32,071 nt of DNA, taken from contig QMZC01000022.1 in NCBI GenBank assembly GCA_003662995.1, positions 1 through 32,071 of the forward strand, written 5' to 3'. The translations under genes and the position numbers were made by a program. The notes under the pieces are model-generated. The model ran no database searches. It was given only the letters and a program-made list of their open reading frames with translations, and had not been told where the DNA came from. This stretch comes from Archaeoglobales archaeon (GTDB lineage: Archaea; Halobacteriota; Archaeoglobi; Archaeoglobales; Archaeoglobaceae). Below, piece by piece: positions 31,415 through 32,071 of the stretch. Positions within the stretch are counted from its first letter, which is position 1, and each line of letters starts with the position of its first letter.

Positions 31415-31835
31415 TACCTTGAATAGAGGTGGAAGAGGCATTCTAAAGTTACTTCTGGGGAAGATTTGACTTAAACGAAATTGCAAATTCTTAAAATATT
31501 TAGAGACTGAAGAATACAAAAGATTCTGCTTCTATTCTATAGATTGTTTCAGTTAGTTACCACAATTTTTGGACTATTTTTTTGTCAGTGTGTGGGTTAT
31601 GAATTACACCTCAGATTCAGGAATAGCTGGATAAATAAAATGTCTTCATTAATCATTTTTTTCTAAATTTTAAGAGATAATCAAATTATTATAAATTATA
31701 TTAAATCAGCATACAAGTAAAACATATTAAGAATAATTTATAAAACTTTACGATTTTGTTTGAAAAGTTTCGAACGTTTTCGAGGGATTTATATTTAATT
31801 TATACGGTAAATTAAAGGATTAAAAGGTGGATTAA
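31415..31835. other. AT-rich intergenic region
   Basis: No gene is visible. The stretch is very AT-rich, with T-runs after the UPF0182 stop that may end transcription. At 31770-31783 TCGAACGTTTTCGA contains a 5-bp inverted repeat directly upstream of a TATA-like TTTATATTTAATTT (31788-31801). The latter is about 42 nt before the ATG at 31836, which leaves room for a short leader carrying the GGTGG ribosome-binding site. Confidence 0.5.
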
Positions 31836-32071
31836 ATGAGAGTTAGATCGGGTTGGTTTTATTGTTAGTATTGGTGACGGTAGGAGGTATAGTAAGTCTA
31901 GTGATAGCTACAAACACAAACACAATGAAAAAACTAAAACTCCCAGAAGAGCTTACAGATAAAGAATTACAACATCTCTACAAAAAGTACGGCATAATGG
32001 AGAATGACATAAAGTTTGCTAAAGGTGAACTGCCACACTATTTAGAGGGAACGATCTTGTATGATAAAGAA
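31836..32071 (+). CDS. Exported or membrane-anchored protein, partial, probable early frameshift
   Basis: The ATG at 31836 follows AAGGTGG but its frame stops after ten codons. The frame one base away is open from TTG 31853 to the window end: L-V-L-L-L-V-L-V-T-V-G-G-I-V-S-L-V-I-A-T-N-T-N-T, a signal or anchor helix, then a charged region (KKLKLPEELTDKELQHLYKKYG) and D-I-K-F-A-K-G-E-L-P-H-Y-L-E-G. A single added base in G-G-T-T-G-G-T-T-T-T (31851-31860) would join them as M-R-V-R-S-G plus the hydrophobic stretch. Family not recognised; the rest lies outside the window. Confidence 0.45.

Noticed and set aside
1-32071. CRISPR arrays, rRNA genes and insertion-sequence transposases.
   Set aside because: No regularly spaced repeats, no rRNA-like segments and no transposase reading frames were seen on either strand.

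Overview
The window looks like a chromosomal stretch of an AT-rich, thermophile-like euryarchaeon, most probably of the Archaeoglobi. The evidence is an archaeal alanyl-tRNA synthetase (alaS) and phosphopantetheine adenylyltransferase, the F420 gene cofE, the archaeal purine enzyme PurP, an AcnX-type mevalonate-pathway dehydratase, a tungsten-type aldehyde ferredoxin oxidoreductase and a PGF-CTERM surface protein. TATA boxes often lie about 26 nt upstream of the start codon, so many mRNAs are probably leaderless. The species is not identified.

Layout. 1-1.8 kb: an island of very small genes, namely a broken and a duplicated copy of a small 'YGM' helical domain, two ribbon-helix-helix-like proteins and an AbrB-type protein. 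It resembles toxin-antitoxin debris. 1.9-5.8 kb: a ferritin-like protein, a metallo-beta-lactamase protein, a RibBA-like protein whose RibB half has lost its catalytic motifs, a zinc ribbon protein and PurP. 5.8-8.0 kb: a frame-damaged heavy-metal P-type ATPase behind an SmtB/ArsR repressor, with a clear operator palindrome between the TATA box and the start codon. 8.1-9.8 kb: coaD, a DUF84 NTPase and a SIS-domain hexulose-phosphate isomerase. 9.8-13.2 kb: an SCP2-like lipid-binding protein, an iron alcohol dehydrogenase and an aldehyde ferredoxin oxidoreductase (frameshifted) in one apparent operon. 13.3-17.8 kb: the overlapping genes alaS, cofE and an ATP-grasp ligase. 17.9-21.9 kb: a large secreted papain-type peptidase with CARDB and FG-GAP repeats, broken by frameshifts, coupled to a DUF333 protein with a PGF-CTERM anchor. 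22.0-25.4 kb: gatB, a GT2 glycosyltransferase and a flippase-like membrane protein. 25.5-27.5 kb: an aminopropyltransferase and AcnX. Then come tRNA-Asn(GUU), decayed thioredoxin-like and pilin-like genes, a UPF0182 giant membrane protein and the start of a cut-off exported protein.

Frame damage is concentrated in accessory genes (metal ATPase, secreted peptidase, aldehyde oxidoreductase, pilin and thioredoxin relics, small helical proteins). The long housekeeping genes alaS, gatB, purP and cofE, and UPF0182, read cleanly. This argues for real gene decay or slippage, although several sites are homopolymers where sequencing error cannot be excluded. The strongest candidates for something new are the peptidase/DUF333 surface module with its slipped-strand duplications, the SCP2-alcohol dehydrogenase-AOR module, and the RibB-dead RibBA.
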